NCBI RefSeq assembly: GCF_024506435.1
Contig: NZ_JANIET010000001.1
Coordinates: forward strand, 1,240,001-1,304,000
DNA: 64,000 bases
Direction: 5' to 3'
From: Pantoea trifolii
GTDB lineage: Bacteria; Pseudomonadota; Gammaproteobacteria; Enterobacterales; Enterobacteriaceae
The notes below the pieces were generated by a model. It was not told the DNA's origin and searched no databases. It saw only the letters and a list, made by a program, of their open reading frames with translations. Position numbers and translations under genes: made by a program. Of the stretch, positions 17,701 to 27,075 are shown in pieces. Position 1 is the stretch's first letter. Every line of letters begins with the position of its first letter.

Positions 17701-18375
17701 TTATGGCATAAATCGGTAGCCGATACCGGTTTCGGTCAGCAAATGGCTGGGCTGGGTGGGATTCGCTTCCAGCTTCTGCCGCAAGTGGCCCATATAGATG
17801 CGCAAATAGTGGCTGTGCTCCACCGCATTCGGGCCCCAAACCTGATTCAGCAATTGACGCTGAGTCAGCACTTTTCCGGCATTATTCAGCAGTAAGCTCA
17901 GCAGACGAAATTCGGTCGGCGTCAAATGCACTTCATGTTGGTTGCGCAGCACGCGGCGCGCCGCCAAATCGACGCTCACTTCGCCAAATGTTACAATCGG
18001 TTCAGGCTGGCTGCTTTGATGGCGACGCAGCGCCACACGCACACGCGCCAGCAGTTCACCAATGCCAAACGGCTTGGTGAGGTAATCATCCGCACCGGCA
18101 TCCAGCGCATCAATCTTATCCTGCTCATCGCTACGCGCAGACAGCACAATCACCGGCATGCTGCTCCACTGGCGCACTTCACGGATAAAGTCATTGCCAT
18201 CACCATCCGGCAAGCCGAGATCGAGGATCACCAGATCGGGCTTACGCGTTGCCGCTTCAATCAGGCCGCGCTGCAGTTGCTCCGCTTCCACAATTTTCAG
18301 GCCTTCGCTCTCCAGCGCCAGGCGCACGAAACGGCGAATCTCTTTTTCATCTTCCACTATCAAGATGGTCGTCAC
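17701..18375 (-). CDS. kdpE: Orphan response regulator KdpE
   Basis: OmpR-family response regulator of the K+-transport operon kdpFABC. The product from GTG 18375 is 224 residues (E. coli 225), with GGAGGC as the ribosome-binding site 6 bases upstream. The receiver domain has the acidic pair VEDE, the phospho-Asp in LVILDLGLPDGDG near 52 and the KPFG lysine near 101; the winged helix ends in ETGIGYRF. It appears intact, yet no kdpD, kdpC, kdpB, kdpA or kdpF follows. Upstream bases read as a leftover kdpD tail (see separate entry). What phosphorylates it and what it controls are unknown. Confidence 0.93.
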   Translation of the reverse strand: MTTILIVEDEKEIRRFVRLALESEGLKIVEAEQLQRGLIEAATRKPDLVILDLGLPDGDGNDFIREVRQWSSMPVIVLSARSDEQDKIDALDAGADDYLTKPFGIGELLARVRVALRRHQSSQPEPIVTFGEVSVDLAARRVLRNQHEVHLTPTEFRLLSLLLNNAGKVLTQRQLLNQVWGPNAVEHSHYLRIYMGHLRQKLEANPTQPSHLLTETGIGYRFMP

Positions 18376-18410
18376 GCTGCCTCCAGCGGCAAAAAAGTTA
18401 ACGCACCACT
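18372..18410 (-). pseudogene. Putative remnant of the kdpD 3' end
   Basis: In the frame that ends with a TGA overlapping the kdpE GTG (GTGA), the minus strand reads SGALTFLPLEAA then stop, preceded directly by TAA. Sensor-kinase tails commonly end in a strand such as FTLPLE, and kdpD normally ends at the kdpE start. I infer these 12 codons to be all that is left of kdpD after deletion. The match is short and could be chance. Confidence 0.5.
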
Positions 18411-18489
18411 TTAGCAATAAAGCAGCCCGGCGTCCGTCACGAAGTTTTTAACTTGAAGAGATCGTGGAATTCACAATTTTGTAACTAAG

Positions 18490-18515
18490 TTTCATCACAA
18501 CACATATTGATGAAA
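18490..18515. promoter_or_regulatory. Inverted repeat in the kdpE-ybfA divergent region
   Basis: Perfect 8-bp arms TTTCATCA and TGATGAAA separated by 10 bp, centred between the two divergent genes and just upstream of a TATAGT (18527-18532) that may be the ybfA -10. Geometry fits a dimeric regulator; which one is unknown. Confidence 0.45.
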
Positions 18516-18622
18516 AAAAGCGCAAATATAGTGGTCGGATGAGTAGTAAAATTACACAACAACGGGTAATATCTGAACCAGATCACATTTCAACGCAATG
18601 TTTACCACAAGGGGGCCAAAAA

Positions 18623-18823
18623 ATGGATCGATCATATCCACTGTATAAAATCGTACTGCGCCGCGTGCTGGTGGTAGCAATCGGTTTGCTGGCGCTGCCA
18701 GTGATGTTATTCCGCTCGGATCGCGCGCGTTTGTACAGTTACCTGCATCGTATGTGGTGCAAAACCAGCACTAAACCGGTTTGGCTGGCGCAGTCGGAAG
18801 CGGCTGCCGGCATTCACTGGTAA
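18623..18823 (+). CDS. ybfA: YbfA family small membrane-associated protein (DUF2517)
   Basis: A 66-residue protein with one hydrophobic segment at about 13-30 ([16 protein letters not shown]) followed by basic [15 protein letters not shown] and KTSTKPVW, close to E. coli YbfA (68 residues). The start at 18623 follows GGGGGCC; an upstream ATG would add 28 unconserved residues. In E. coli ybfA is the divergent neighbour of kdpF, so its presence here marks the far edge of the missing kdp block. Function unknown. Confidence 0.9.
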   Translation: MDRSYPLYKIVLRRVLVVAIGLLALPVMLFRSDRARLYSYLHRMWCKTSTKPVWLAQSEAAAGIHW

Positions 18824-18842
18824 GCGATTTCAGCGCAGTATT

Positions 18843-18880
18843 AACCCGGCGACTTCCCGCGAAGCGCCGGGTTTTTTTAT
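18843..18880 (+). terminator. Intrinsic terminator of ybfA
   Basis: Stem AACCCGGCG/CGCCGGGTT with a 13-base loop and a T-run, 20 bp after the ybfA stop. Confidence 0.8.
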
Positions 18881-18975
18881 CGATAATTTTCCTGCCCACC
18901 GCGCGTTCCCGCTGTTATCCCCGCGCATTTCAGCTACACTTAAAACCTCTACAAGATTTCTGAGGTTGTACAAGT

Positions 18976-19932
18976 ATGAGCGAGAAAATTCCTGTTGGTA
19001 TCAGCGCTTGCCTGCTCGGAGATAATGTCCGATTTGATGGCGGCCACAAACGTTTTGCCTTCGCCACGGACGAACTCGTGCCATTTGTGCGCTTTGAACC
19101 TGTATGTCCCGAAATGGCGATTGGCTTACCGACGCCCCGTCCGGCTTTGCGGCTGGTAAAAGAGAGCGATGAAAATATCCATCTCTGTTTCAGTAAAGAG
19201 GGCGGCGAAGAGGTGACAGAACAGATGCAGCGCTGGTCTGCTGAGCGGGTGAAGTCGCTGCATCATCTGTGCGGCTACATTCTGTGTGCCAAATCGCCAA
19301 GCTGTGGATTGGAACGCGTCCGCGTTTACGAGCCTGAAACCAACAACAACCGTAAAGCAGGCACCGGCATGTTTACTACATTTCTGCAGAAAGAGATGCC
19401 GTGGCTGCCGCTGGAAGAGGATGGTCGTCTGCACGATGACGCTATCCGTGAAAACTTTATTGGCCGCGTTTACGCGCTGCATGAATTCAACGAAATGTGG
19501 CGCAGCGGATTATCTCGCCACAAGCTGATGGCCTTTCACAGTCGCTACAAACTGCTGCTGCTTTCTCACGCGCAGGATGAGTATCGCGAAATGGGGCGGT
19601 TTGTCGCGGCGATGGATCAGTGGGATTCGCTGCAGGATTACGCCTTTGAGTACCGCAATCGCCTGATGCACCTGATGTCACATCAGGCATCGCGACGTAA
19701 TCACACCAACGTGCTGATGCATGTACAAGGCTACTTCCGTCCGCAACTGAGTTCGCCGCAGCGGCAGGAGCTGGCGCAACTGATTGATCGTTATCGTCAG
19801 GGCGTACAGCCGCTGTTAGCACCGATCACCATGCTGAAACACTACATGGCGGAATACCCGCATCCGTGGCTGGCACAGCAGCGCTACTTTGATCCTTATC
19901 CGGAAGCGCTGCGTTTGCGCTACGGCCAATAA
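18976..19932 (+). CDS. ybgA: YbgA-type DUF523-DUF1722 fusion protein
   Basis: A 318-residue two-domain protein, about twice E. coli YbgA (169 residues), which has only the DUF1722 part. Residues 1-150 are DUF523 with Cys12 (SACLLG), Cys44 (PVCPE) and Cys110 (SPSCG); members of this family include the [4Fe-4S] thiouracil desulfidase TudS, where three such cysteines hold the cluster. Residues about 180-310 are DUF1722 (LMAFHSRYKLLLLSH, AFEYRNRLMHLMSHQ). It precedes phrB by 12 bp and is probably co-transcribed with it. A role in nucleobase or light-damage metabolism is inference from context. Confidence 0.88.
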   Translation: MSEKIPVGISACLLGDNVRFDGGHKRFAFATDELVPFVRFEPVCPEMAIGLPTPRPALRLVKESDENIHLCFSKEGGEEVTEQMQRWSAERVKSLHHLCGYILCAKSPSCGLERVRVYEPETNNNRKAGTGMFTTFLQKEMPWLPLEEDGRLHDDAIRENFIGRVYALHEFNEMWRSGLSRHKLMAFHSRYKLLLLSHAQDEYREMGRFVAAMDQWDSLQDYAFEYRNRLMHLMSHQASRRNHTNVLMHVQGYFRPQLSSPQRQELAQLIDRYRQGVQPLLAPITMLKHYMAEYPHPWLAQQRYFDPYPEALRLRYGQ

Positions 19933-19944
19933 TATCGGGGCTTT

Positions 19945-21372
19945 ATGACCACCCATTTAGTTTGGCTGCGTAACGATCTGCGCATCAATGACAACATGGC
20001 GCTGGCCGCTGCCTGCCGCGATAGCCAGGCCAACGTGATTGCGCTGTTTATCGCCACACCGCAGCAGTGGCAGCAGCACCACATGGCGCCAAAGCAGGCG
20101 GCGTTCATCCAGCAAAATCTCCTTTTGTTGCAGGCATCGCTGGCCGAACGCGGCATTCCTTTGCACTACCATCAGTGTGATGACTTTGCCGCTTCGATTG
20201 ATTATCTGGTGGAATTTTGCCAGCAGCAGCAAGTTGATGCGCTGTTCTACAACTATCAGTACGAAATCAACGAACGAGAACGCGATGTGCAGGCGGAGAA
20301 ACGTCTGGATGCGCAGAGCGTGATTTGTCAGGGATTCGACGACAGCCTGCTGTTGCCGCCGGGCAGCGTGCAAACCGGCAGCAACACCATGTTCAAGGTA
20401 TTCACGCCGTTCAGCAGAGCTTTTGTTCGTCGCCTGCACCAAAGCTTGCCTGAGTGCTATCACGCGCCGAAAGCGCGTGACGGCGCGCCCATCAGCATCA
20501 AAAAGAAGATCCCCGCCTTTGATTATCCCTGTGAAGCTTTTGATGAAACCGTGTTTCCGGCGGGTGAAGAGGCCGCGTTAAAACAGCTGCGCCACTTCGC
20601 CAAACAGGCGGTGCAAGATTATCCAGATCAACGTGATTTGCCGGCCATTGACGGTACCAGCCGGTTATCGGCCTATCTGGCGATTGGCGTGTTGTCGCCG
20701 CGTCAGTGTCTGCATCGCGTATTAAAAGAGCATCCCGATGCGCTCAACGAAGGCAAGGCTTTTACCTGGCTGAACGAACTGATATGGCGCGAATTCTATC
20801 GTCATCTGATGGTGGCATTTCCCGCGCTGTGTAAGCATCAGCCGTTTGTCGACTGGACGCGCAACGTGGATTGGCAGCAAAACGAAGCACATCTCAAAGC
20901 CTGGCAACAGGGCAAAACCGGCTATCCGATTGTTGATGCGGCCATGCGTCAGCTCAACACGCTCGGCTGGATGCATAATCGCTTGCGCATGATTACCGCC
21001 AGTTTCCTGGTGAAGGACCTATTGATCGACTGGCGTGAAGGTGAGCGTTATTTCATGCAGCAACTGATCGATGGCGATCTGGCCGCCAACAACGGCGGCT
21101 GGCAGTGGGCCGCGTCAACCGGCACCGATGCCGCGCCCTATTTTCGTATCTTCAATCCCACTACGCAGGGAGAGCGCTTCGATAAACAGGGCGCGTTTAT
21201 CCGTGAGTGGCTGCCGGAATTAAAGGAAGTGCCCGATAGCGATATCCATCAGCCGCAGGTGTGGGCGCAGAAAAATAACAAGAAACTCGATTATCCCGCG
21301 CCAATCGTGGAACATAAGGACGCACGTAAAAAGACACTAGACGCCTTTGAGCGCGCTCGCAGCGCGGCTTGA
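19945..21372 (+). CDS. phrB: Deoxyribodipyrimidine photolyase
   Basis: Flavoenzyme that uses blue light to split cyclobutane pyrimidine dimers. The 475 residues (E. coli 472) show the N-terminal antenna-binding domain ([15 protein letters not shown] at residues 2-17) and the C-terminal FAD domain with [26 protein letters not shown] and [20 protein letters not shown]. The electron-transfer tryptophans of the FAD domain are present in these motifs. Lies in a compact ybgA-phrB-ybgI unit. Confidence 0.97.
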   Translation: MTTHLVWLRNDLRINDNMALAAACRDSQANVIALFIATPQQWQQHHMAPKQAAFIQQNLLLLQASLAERGIPLHYHQCDDFAASIDYLVEFCQQQQVDALFYNYQYEINERERDVQAEKRLDAQSVICQGFDDSLLLPPGSVQTGSNTMFKVFTPFSRAFVRRLHQSLPECYHAPKARDGAPISIKKKIPAFDYPCEAFDETVFPAGEEAALKQLRHFAKQAVQDYPDQRDLPAIDGTSRLSAYLAIGVLSPRQCLHRVLKEHPDALNEGKAFTWLNELIWREFYRHLMVAFPALCKHQPFVDWTRNVDWQQNEAHLKAWQQGKTGYPIVDAAMRQLNTLGWMHNRLRMITASFLVKDLLIDWREGERYFMQQLIDGDLAANNGGWQWAASTGTDAAPYFRIFNPTTQGERFDKQGAFIREWLPELKEVPDSDIHQPQVWAQKNNKKLDYPAPIVEHKDARKKTLDAFERARSAA

Positions 21373-21390
21373 GGCGGTCAGGGAGCCGTA

Positions 21391-22134
21391 ATGAATAATG
21401 TCGAGTTAGAACAGATCGTCAATCAGCAGCTGAATAACAGCGCCTTCAGCGACTATGCGCCGAACGGTTTGCAGGTGGAAGGGCGCGCCGAGGTGAAAAA
21501 CCTCATCACCGGCGTCACCGCCTGCCAGGCGCTGCTGGATGAAGCGGTGAAGCGCAACGCTGATGCGGTGCTGGTGCATCACGGATACTTCTGGAAAAGC
21601 GAAGCGCCGGTGATTAAAGGCATGAAGCGCCAGCGTCTGCGTACGCTGTTAGCCAATGATATCAACCTGTATGGCTGGCATCTGCCGCTGGACGCGCACC
21701 CCGAGTTAGGTAATAACGCGCAGCTGGCGCGCCTGTTTGATATTGAAGTCAAAGGCGAGATTCAACCGCTGGTGCCGTGGGGCGAGCTGGCAGAACCAGT
21801 GAGTGGCGCGGCGCTGGCGCAGAAAATTGCCCAGCGATTAGGTCGCACACCGCTGCACTGCGGCGATAACGCGCCGGCATTGATCAAGCGCGTTGCCTGG
21901 TGCAGCGGCGGCGGTCAGGGTTTTATCGATAGCGCGGCAGCCTTTGGCGTTGATGCCTTTATTACCGGTGAAGTTTCTGAGCAAACCATCCACAGCGCGC
22001 GCGAACAAGGTTTGCACTTCTTTGCCGCTGGTCACCACGCGACCGAACGTGGCGGCATCAAGGCGCTGGGCGAATGGTTAGCCGCCCATCATGGCCTTAA
22101 TGTGACCTTTATCGACATCGATAATCCTGCCTGA
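21391..22134 (+). CDS. ybgI: NIF3-family dinuclear metal protein YbgI
   Basis: A 247-residue protein equal in length to E. coli YbgI, a toroidal hexamer with a dinuclear metal centre and proposed hydrolase/cyclohydrolase-like activity; it has been linked to radiation resistance. Metal ligands are in VHHGYFWKS near residue 62-70 and AGHHATERGG near 214-223. It starts 18 bp after phrB, so the two DNA-damage-linked genes are probably co-transcribed. True substrate unknown. Confidence 0.93.
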   Translation: MNNVELEQIVNQQLNNSAFSDYAPNGLQVEGRAEVKNLITGVTACQALLDEAVKRNADAVLVHHGYFWKSEAPVIKGMKRQRLRTLLANDINLYGWHLPLDAHPELGNNAQLARLFDIEVKGEIQPLVPWGELAEPVSGAALAQKIAQRLGRTPLHCGDNAPALIKRVAWCSGGGQGFIDSAAAFGVDAFITGEVSEQTIHSAREQGLHFFAAGHHATERGGIKALGEWLAAHHGLNVTFIDIDNPA

Positions 22135-22149
22135 TTCTTCCATTCTCAC

Positions 22150-22171
22150 GCCCTTAACCTGCGTTAAGGGC
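22150..22171. terminator. Hairpin after ybgI
   Basis: Perfect 9-bp stem GCCCTTAAC/GTTAAGGGC with CTGC loop. It lacks a T-run, and a strong promoter begins 9 bp later; it may still separate the phrB-ybgI and pxp transcripts. Confidence 0.45.
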
Positions 22172-22180
22172 GCAAATCTG

Positions 22181-22209
22181 TTGACACATCTCTGTCACTT
22201 TCGCATAAC
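22181..22209 (+). promoter_or_regulatory. Sigma70 promoter of the oxoproline operon
   Basis: Consensus TTGACA (22181-22186), 17-bp spacer and CATAAC (22204-22209). It lies 87 bp before the pxpB TTG start, with a perfect leader stem (GGTCGCC/GGCGACC, 22240-22259) in the 5' untranslated region. Confidence 0.75.
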
Positions 22210-22295
22210 TTATGGCCTTTACGCATAAACGTGATGCCCGGTCGCCATGAATGGCGACCCAACGTTATGTTTTGAATTTGACCAGGAGGTTGTTT

Positions 22296-22952
22296 TTGCA
22301 ACGAGCACGTTGTTATCTGCTAGGTGAGCGCGCGGTGGTGCTGGAACTGGAACCGCCGGTTTCGTTGACCAGCCAGCAGCGCATCTGGGGATTGTGTCAG
22401 CGACTGCAGCAGCACGAGCAGGTAGAGGAAGTGATTCCTGGAATGAACAACCTGACGTTGCTGCTGCGCGATCCGCAACTCAATGCATTGGACGCCATTG
22501 AGCGTTTACAGCGCTGGTGGGAAGAGAGCGAAGCGCAGCTGCCGGAATCGCGCCGCGTTGAAATCCCGGTGGTGTACGGCGGCGCAGGCGGGCCCGATCT
22601 GCAGGTGGTGGCGGATCGCGCCAACATGACGCCAAAGCAAGCGGTAGAACTGCACAGCAGCATCGATTACGTGGTCTATTTCATTGGCTTCCAGCCGGGT
22701 TTCCCCTATCTCGGCGGCCTGGATGAGCGTTTACACACGCCGCGCCGCGCGGAACCGCGCGTGATTGTGCCAAGCGGCTCAGTGGGCATCGGCGGCAGCC
22801 AAACCGGCATCTATCCTTTAGCCGCGCCTGGCGGTTGGCAACTGATTGGTCACACACCGCTTAGCCTGTTCGATCCACTTCAGCATCCACCGACACTGTT
22901 ACGCCCCGGCGATAGCGTGCGCTTTGTGCCGCAGCAGGAGGGCGTATGTTAA
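22296..22952 (+). CDS. pxpB: 5-oxoprolinase subunit PxpB
   Basis: Subunit B of the prokaryotic ATP-dependent 5-oxoprolinase PxpABC, which opens pyroglutamate to glutamate. The start is the rare TTG at 22296, 6 bases after a full AGGAGG; it gives 218 residues, the E. coli YbgJ length, and the conserved N-terminus [10 protein letters not shown]. An upstream ATG at 22251 would add 15 residues that overlap the leader hairpin. Motifs: [19 protein letters not shown], and [12 protein letters not shown] (KipI-like domain). Overlaps pxpC by 7 bases. Confidence 0.94.
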   Translation: MQRARCYLLGERAVVLELEPPVSLTSQQRIWGLCQRLQQHEQVEEVIPGMNNLTLLLRDPQLNALDAIERLQRWWEESEAQLPESRRVEIPVVYGGAGGPDLQVVADRANMTPKQAVELHSSIDYVVYFIGFQPGFPYLGGLDERLHTPRRAEPRVIVPSGSVGIGGSQTGIYPLAAPGGWQLIGHTPLSLFDPLQHPPTLLRPGDSVRFVPQQEGVC

Positions 22953-23878
22953 AAATTCTCCGTGCGGGCATGATGACCTCGCTGCAAGACCACGGCCGCA
23001 CCGGCTTCCGCCAATACGGTATCAGCGTAGGCGGCGCGCTCGATCAACCGGCAATGCGCACCGCCAACATGTTGGTGGGCAACCCCGAGCAGAGCGCGGT
23101 GCTGGAAATCGTGCTGGGACAATTTAAAGCGCAGTTTACCCGCGATGGCTGGTTTGCGTTGGCTGGCGCGGGCTGTAATGCCGATCTGGATGGCAAACCG
23201 GTCTGGACCGGCTGGCGTCTGCCGGTAAAAAAAGGGCAGGTGCTGACGCTGGCAACGCCAACGCGTGGTATGCGCAGTTATCTGGCGGTCAACGGTGGTT
23301 TTGCCGTACCAGAAATGCTTGGTTCGGTGAGTACCGATCTCAAGGCGGCGTTTGGTGGCTGGCAGGGACGTAAACTGCAGGATGGCGACGAACTGCCGCT
23401 GGGTAAACCGACGCGCGACTTCAAAGATAAAGCCGGCGTGCGGCAGCTGCTGTGGGGCAACCGCATCCGCGCCTTAGCGGGCCCGGAATATAATGAGTTC
23501 TCGCGTGAAGCGCAGCAGGGTTTTTGGCGCAGTCCGTGGAAGCTCAGTCCGCAAAGTAACCGCATGGGCTATCGCCTGCAGGGGCGTCAACTGCATCGCG
23601 ATGCAACGCGCGATTTGCTGTCGCACGGTTTAGTGCCTGGCGTGGTGCAGGTGCCGCCTAATGGTCAGCCGATTGTGTTGATGGCGGACGCACAAACTAC
23701 CGGCGGCTATCCGCGCATTGCCTGCATCATCGAAGCCGATCTCTATCATCTGGCGCAAATTCGCCTCGGCGAACCGATTCACTTTATCCACTGCACGCTG
23801 GAAGATGCGATTCACGCCAAACAGCATCAACAACGTTCCTTCGACCAAATAGCCTGGGGATTGGCACATGAAGATTGA
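22946..23878 (+). CDS. pxpC: 5-oxoprolinase subunit PxpC
   Basis: Biotin-carboxyltransferase-like (KipA-type) subunit of PxpABC. The 310 residues equal E. coli YbgK. Motifs include the N-terminal [30 protein letters not shown], and [28 protein letters not shown] segment near 190-213. It overlaps both pxpB (7 bases) and pxpA (11 bases), indicating translational coupling and equal subunit supply. Confidence 0.95.
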   Translation: MLKILRAGMMTSLQDHGRTGFRQYGISVGGALDQPAMRTANMLVGNPEQSAVLEIVLGQFKAQFTRDGWFALAGAGCNADLDGKPVWTGWRLPVKKGQVLTLATPTRGMRSYLAVNGGFAVPEMLGSVSTDLKAAFGGWQGRKLQDGDELPLGKPTRDFKDKAGVRQLLWGNRIRALAGPEYNEFSREAQQGFWRSPWKLSPQSNRMGYRLQGRQLHRDATRDLLSHGLVPGVVQVPPNGQPIVLMADAQTTGGYPRIACIIEADLYHLAQIRLGEPIHFIHCTLEDAIHAKQHQQRSFDQIAWGLAHED

Positions 23879-24605
23879 TCTTAACGCCGATCTCGGCGAA
23901 GGCAGCGCCAGCGATCAGGAACTGCTGACGCTGGTGAGTTCAGCCAATATCGCCTGCGGCTTTCACGCCGGTGATGCGCAAACCATGCTGCAATCGGTGC
24001 GCTGGGCCAAAGCGTCTGGCGTGGCGATTGGTGCCCATCCAAGTTTCCCCGATCGGAAAAACTTTGGTCGTACCGCCATGCAGCTGCCGCCAGAAACCGT
24101 GTATGCGCAGATGATCTACCAGATTGGTGCGTTGAAAAGCATTGCGGAGAGCGAAGGCGAACGGGTGGTGCACGTCAAACCGCACGGCATGCTGTACAAC
24201 CAGGCGGCGGGCGATCCGCAGTTGGCGGATGCCATTGCGCGCGCGGTGAAAGCCGTGGATGCCGGATTGATTCTGGTGGGATTGGCGGGCAGCGCGTCGA
24301 TTGCGGCGGCGGCGCATCATGGTCTGCGCACCCGCGAAGAGGTGTTTGCCGATCGCGGCTATCTGGCGAGCGGGGCGCTAGTGCCACGCAGCCAGCCGCA
24401 CGCGATGATTGAAGATGCCGACCAGGCGCTGGCGCAAACGCTGGCGATGGTACAGCAGCGTCAGGTGCAGAGCATCAGCGGAGAATGGGTCAAGGTTAAC
24501 GCTGAAACCGTCTGTTTACATGGCGATGGCGCACATGCGCTGCAGTTTGCCCGCACGCTGCGCGCGGCGTTTGCGACCAATCAGATTGCGGTCACCAGCG
24601 CATAA
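23868..24605 (+). CDS. pxpA: 5-oxoprolinase subunit PxpA
   Basis: LamB/YcsF-family subunit of PxpABC. The 245 residues (E. coli YbgL 244) begin [11 protein letters not shown] with the conserved acidic cluster, continue with [14 protein letters not shown] and [13 protein letters not shown] [14 protein letters not shown], and have VKPHGMLYN near residue 103-110. Coupled to pxpC by an 11-base overlap and followed 59 bp later by a transporter pair. Confidence 0.95.
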   Translation: MKIDLNADLGEGSASDQELLTLVSSANIACGFHAGDAQTMLQSVRWAKASGVAIGAHPSFPDRKNFGRTAMQLPPETVYAQMIYQIGALKSIAESEGERVVHVKPHGMLYNQAAGDPQLADAIARAVKAVDAGLILVGLAGSASIAAAAHHGLRTREEVFADRGYLASGALVPRSQPHAMIEDADQALAQTLAMVQQRQVQSISGEWVKVNAETVCLHGDGAHALQFARTLRAAFATNQIAVTSA

Positions 24606-24664
24606 CGTTTTTACTCATTGCCCGGCATCACGCCGGGCTTTGTCTTTTCACATAAGGGAACAAC

Positions 24665-25393
24665 ATGGATAACGTGGTAAACCTCTGGCCGCTGTTGGGT
24701 ATCGCCGCCATCATTCTGGGTTTTGTGCTGCGCTTTAACCCGGTGCTGGTGGTAATTGTGGCGGGCTTCGTCACCGGGCTGGCGGCACATCTGCCGCTGG
24801 CAGACATTCTGGAAAAACTCGGCTCGGGCTTCCTCAATACGCGTAACCTGCCGCTGATTCTGCTGCTGCCGCTGGCGGTTATCGGCCTGCTGGAGCGTCA
24901 TGGTCTGAAAGAGCGCGCGCAAAGCTGGATCGCGCAGATCAAAACCGCCACCGCAGGACGCTTACTGATCGTTTACCTGTTTGTGCGTGAAGCCACCGCC
25001 GCGCTGGGCTTAACCAGCCTCGGCGGCCATCCACAAATGGTGCGTCCGCTGCTGGCGCCAATGGCTGAAGGCGCTACCGAAAACCGCTACGGTGACGTCC
25101 CACCAGACGTGCGCCATCGTCTGCGCGCCATGTCTGCGGCGACCGATAACATCGGTCTGTTCTTCGGCGAGGATATCTTCGTTGCCTTTGGCGCGATTAT
25201 CTTCATGCATAACTTTATGCAGGAATCTGCCGGTATCAGCACCGAACCGCTGCATATCGCGTTGTGGGGCATTCCGACCGCCCTTTGTGCTTTCCTCATT
25301 CACTCTGCTCGTCTGGTGCGCCTTGATCGCCAGCTGTCGCGTGAATTGGGCGCGTTGAACCAGCAGGCGCTGAACGCTAAAGGAGGGAAGTAA
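24665..25393 (+). CDS. Membrane transporter subunit, DUF969 family (5-oxoproline uptake, predicted)
   Basis: A 242-residue inner-membrane protein with about five hydrophobic segments (for example 8-30, 57-78, 95-112 and 205-220). DUF969 proteins occur with DUF979 proteins and PxpABC in many genomes and are annotated as 5-oxoproline transporter subunits on that basis. Its stop overlaps the next start (TAATG). Absent from the E. coli pxp locus. Substrate is inferred from the surrounding pyroglutamate genes. Confidence 0.8.
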   Translation: MDNVVNLWPLLGIAAIILGFVLRFNPVLVVIVAGFVTGLAAHLPLADILEKLGSGFLNTRNLPLILLLPLAVIGLLERHGLKERAQSWIAQIKTATAGRLLIVYLFVREATAALGLTSLGGHPQMVRPLLAPMAEGATENRYGDVPPDVRHRLRAMSAATDNIGLFFGEDIFVAFGAIIFMHNFMQESAGISTEPLHIALWGIPTALCAFLIHSARLVRLDRQLSRELGALNQQALNAKGGK

Positions 25394-26409
25394 TGTTCCA
25401 GCAACAATATTTGATGTGGCTGGCAGGCGTGATCCTGCTGGTGGTTGCCGTGCTTTCCTGGCGTGACAGCGCTAACCCGCGTCGTTTTACCACCGGCCTG
25501 TTCTGGGCGCTGTATGGTCTGATTTTCCTGATTGGTGATGGTGCCTATCAGCTGATGGGACAATGGGCGGGCGATGCCGAACTGGGCCGCCGCTGGTTGC
25601 ATATCGGCGTGGGCGTGGCCGTGGTGTTAATGGCGCTGATTGCCGGTTTCGGTGGCGTGCGTCTGGGGCGTTATCATCAACGTAGCGATGAGCAGAAGCA
25701 GGAGAGCGCTAAACGCCTGCATAACAAACTGTTCCTGCCAGCGCTGGCGATTCCGCTGGTAACGGTGATTGGCGTGCTGGCGTTTAACCATATTCCCGGT
25801 TTGCAGGACAGCGTGTTTGGTCCAGGTAATCACTCCACATTGGTGACGCTATTCTCCATGATGATTGGTTGCCTGCTGGGCTGGCTGATCGCGTTGAAAA
25901 TTACCCATGAAAAGCCGTTGCAGTCGATGCAGGAAACCCGTCGCCTGCTGGATGCGGTGGGTTGGGCGTTTATCCTGCCGCAGATTCTGGCCACGCTTGG
26001 CCTGCTATTCACCAGCGCCGGTGTCGGCACGGCGATTTCGCATCTCACCGAGCAGTATCTGGCGGTGGATAATCGCCTGATTGCCGTCGCGGTCTATGCG
26101 GTAGGTATGGCTTTGCTGACCATGGTGATGGGCAATGCGTTCGCTGCCTTCCCGATTGTGACCGCCGGCATTGGTATTCCGATTCTGGTGCTGCAACACG
26201 GCGGCAATCCGGCGGTCATGGCGGCGATTGGTATGTTCTCCGGCTATTGCGGCACGCTGATGACGCCGATGGCGGCCAACTTCAACATCGTGCCCGCGCG
26301 CCTGCTGGAGCTGCCGGACCGCAACGCGGTGATCAAAGCTCAGGTGCCAACCGGTGTGCTACTGTTGGTAGTGAATATTTTCCTGCTCTACTTCCTGATG
26401 TTCTTGTGA
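25393..26409 (+). CDS. Membrane transporter subunit, DUF979 family (5-oxoproline uptake, predicted)
   Basis: A 338-residue polytopic membrane protein with roughly nine hydrophobic segments, beginning at residues 8-20 and 35-55 and ending with [15 protein letters not shown]. It includes [16 protein letters not shown] and [16 protein letters not shown]. The ATG shares one base with the stop of the DUF969 gene, so the two are coupled and probably form one importer. pcp follows after 7 bp. Substrate assignment is by context. Confidence 0.8.
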   Translation: MFQQQYLMWLAGVILLVVAVLSWRDSANPRRFTTGLFWALYGLIFLIGDGAYQLMGQWAGDAELGRRWLHIGVGVAVVLMALIAGFGGVRLGRYHQRSDEQKQESAKRLHNKLFLPALAIPLVTVIGVLAFNHIPGLQDSVFGPGNHSTLVTLFSMMIGCLLGWLIALKITHEKPLQSMQETRRLLDAVGWAFILPQILATLGLLFTSAGVGTAISHLTEQYLAVDNRLIAVAVYAVGMALLTMVMGNAFAAFPIVTAGIGIPILVLQHGGNPAVMAAIGMFSGYCGTLMTPMAANFNIVPARLLELPDRNAVIKAQVPTGVLLLVVNIFLLYFLMFL

Positions 26410-26416
26410 GGTTGCA

Positions 26417-27064
26417 ATGAAAACGGTGTTAATGACGGCGTTTGAGCCTTTTGGTGGCGAAACCATCAACCCTTCGTGGGAAGCAGTGCGTACCTTCGAC
26501 GGCAAAGAGATCGCCGGTGCGCGCATTGTGGTACGCCAGCTGCCGGTGGTGTTTGCCACCTGCGGTGAAGTGCTGACGCGCGCGCTGGACGAGATTCAAC
26601 CCGATCGCGTGCTGTGCGTCGGGCAAGCTGGCGGTCGCGCTGACATCACGGTTGAACGTGTCGCGATCAACGTGGATGACGCCCGTATTCCGGATAACAA
26701 CCAGCAGCAACCGATCGATCAGCCGATTGAGGCGGATGGCCCGGCGGCCTATTTCTCCACGCTGCCGATCAAAGCGATGGTTGCCGCGCTGCGTGAAGTA
26801 GGCGTACCGGCTTCGGTATCGCAAACGGCCGGCACCTTCACCTGTAATCACGTCATGTACAGCCTGCTGCACTGGATTCACACCACCAACAGCAAGGCGC
26901 GCGGCGGTTTTATCCACATCCCGTATATGCCGGAGCAAGCGGTGCATCATCCGGGTGTGGCCAGTATGGCCACTTCCAGTGTGATTAAGGCGCTGGAAAC
27001 CTCGCTGCAGGTGATCCTGAGTACCGAAAATGATATCCGCGTCGTCGGTGGCGCCACGCATTAA
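26417..27064 (+). CDS. pcp: Pyroglutamyl-peptidase I
   Basis: Cysteine peptidase (family C15) that removes N-terminal pyroglutamate from peptides. The 215 residues carry the catalytic triad Glu80 (TVERVAIN), Cys143 ([10 protein letters not shown]) and His167 ([12 protein letters not shown]), plus the N-terminal [15 protein letters not shown]. It is cytosolic; no signal peptide. Placement 7 bp after the DUF979 gene puts pyroglutamate release, import and hydrolysis in one transcript. Confidence 0.95.
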   Translation: MKTVLMTAFEPFGGETINPSWEAVRTFDGKEIAGARIVVRQLPVVFATCGEVLTRALDEIQPDRVLCVGQAGGRADITVERVAINVDDARIPDNNQQQPIDQPIEADGPAAYFSTLPIKAMVAALREVGVPASVSQTAGTFTCNHVMYSLLHWIHTTNSKARGGFIHIPYMPEQAVHHPGVASMATSSVIKALETSLQVILSTENDIRVVGGATH

Positions 27065-27075
27065 CAGGAGTTTTT

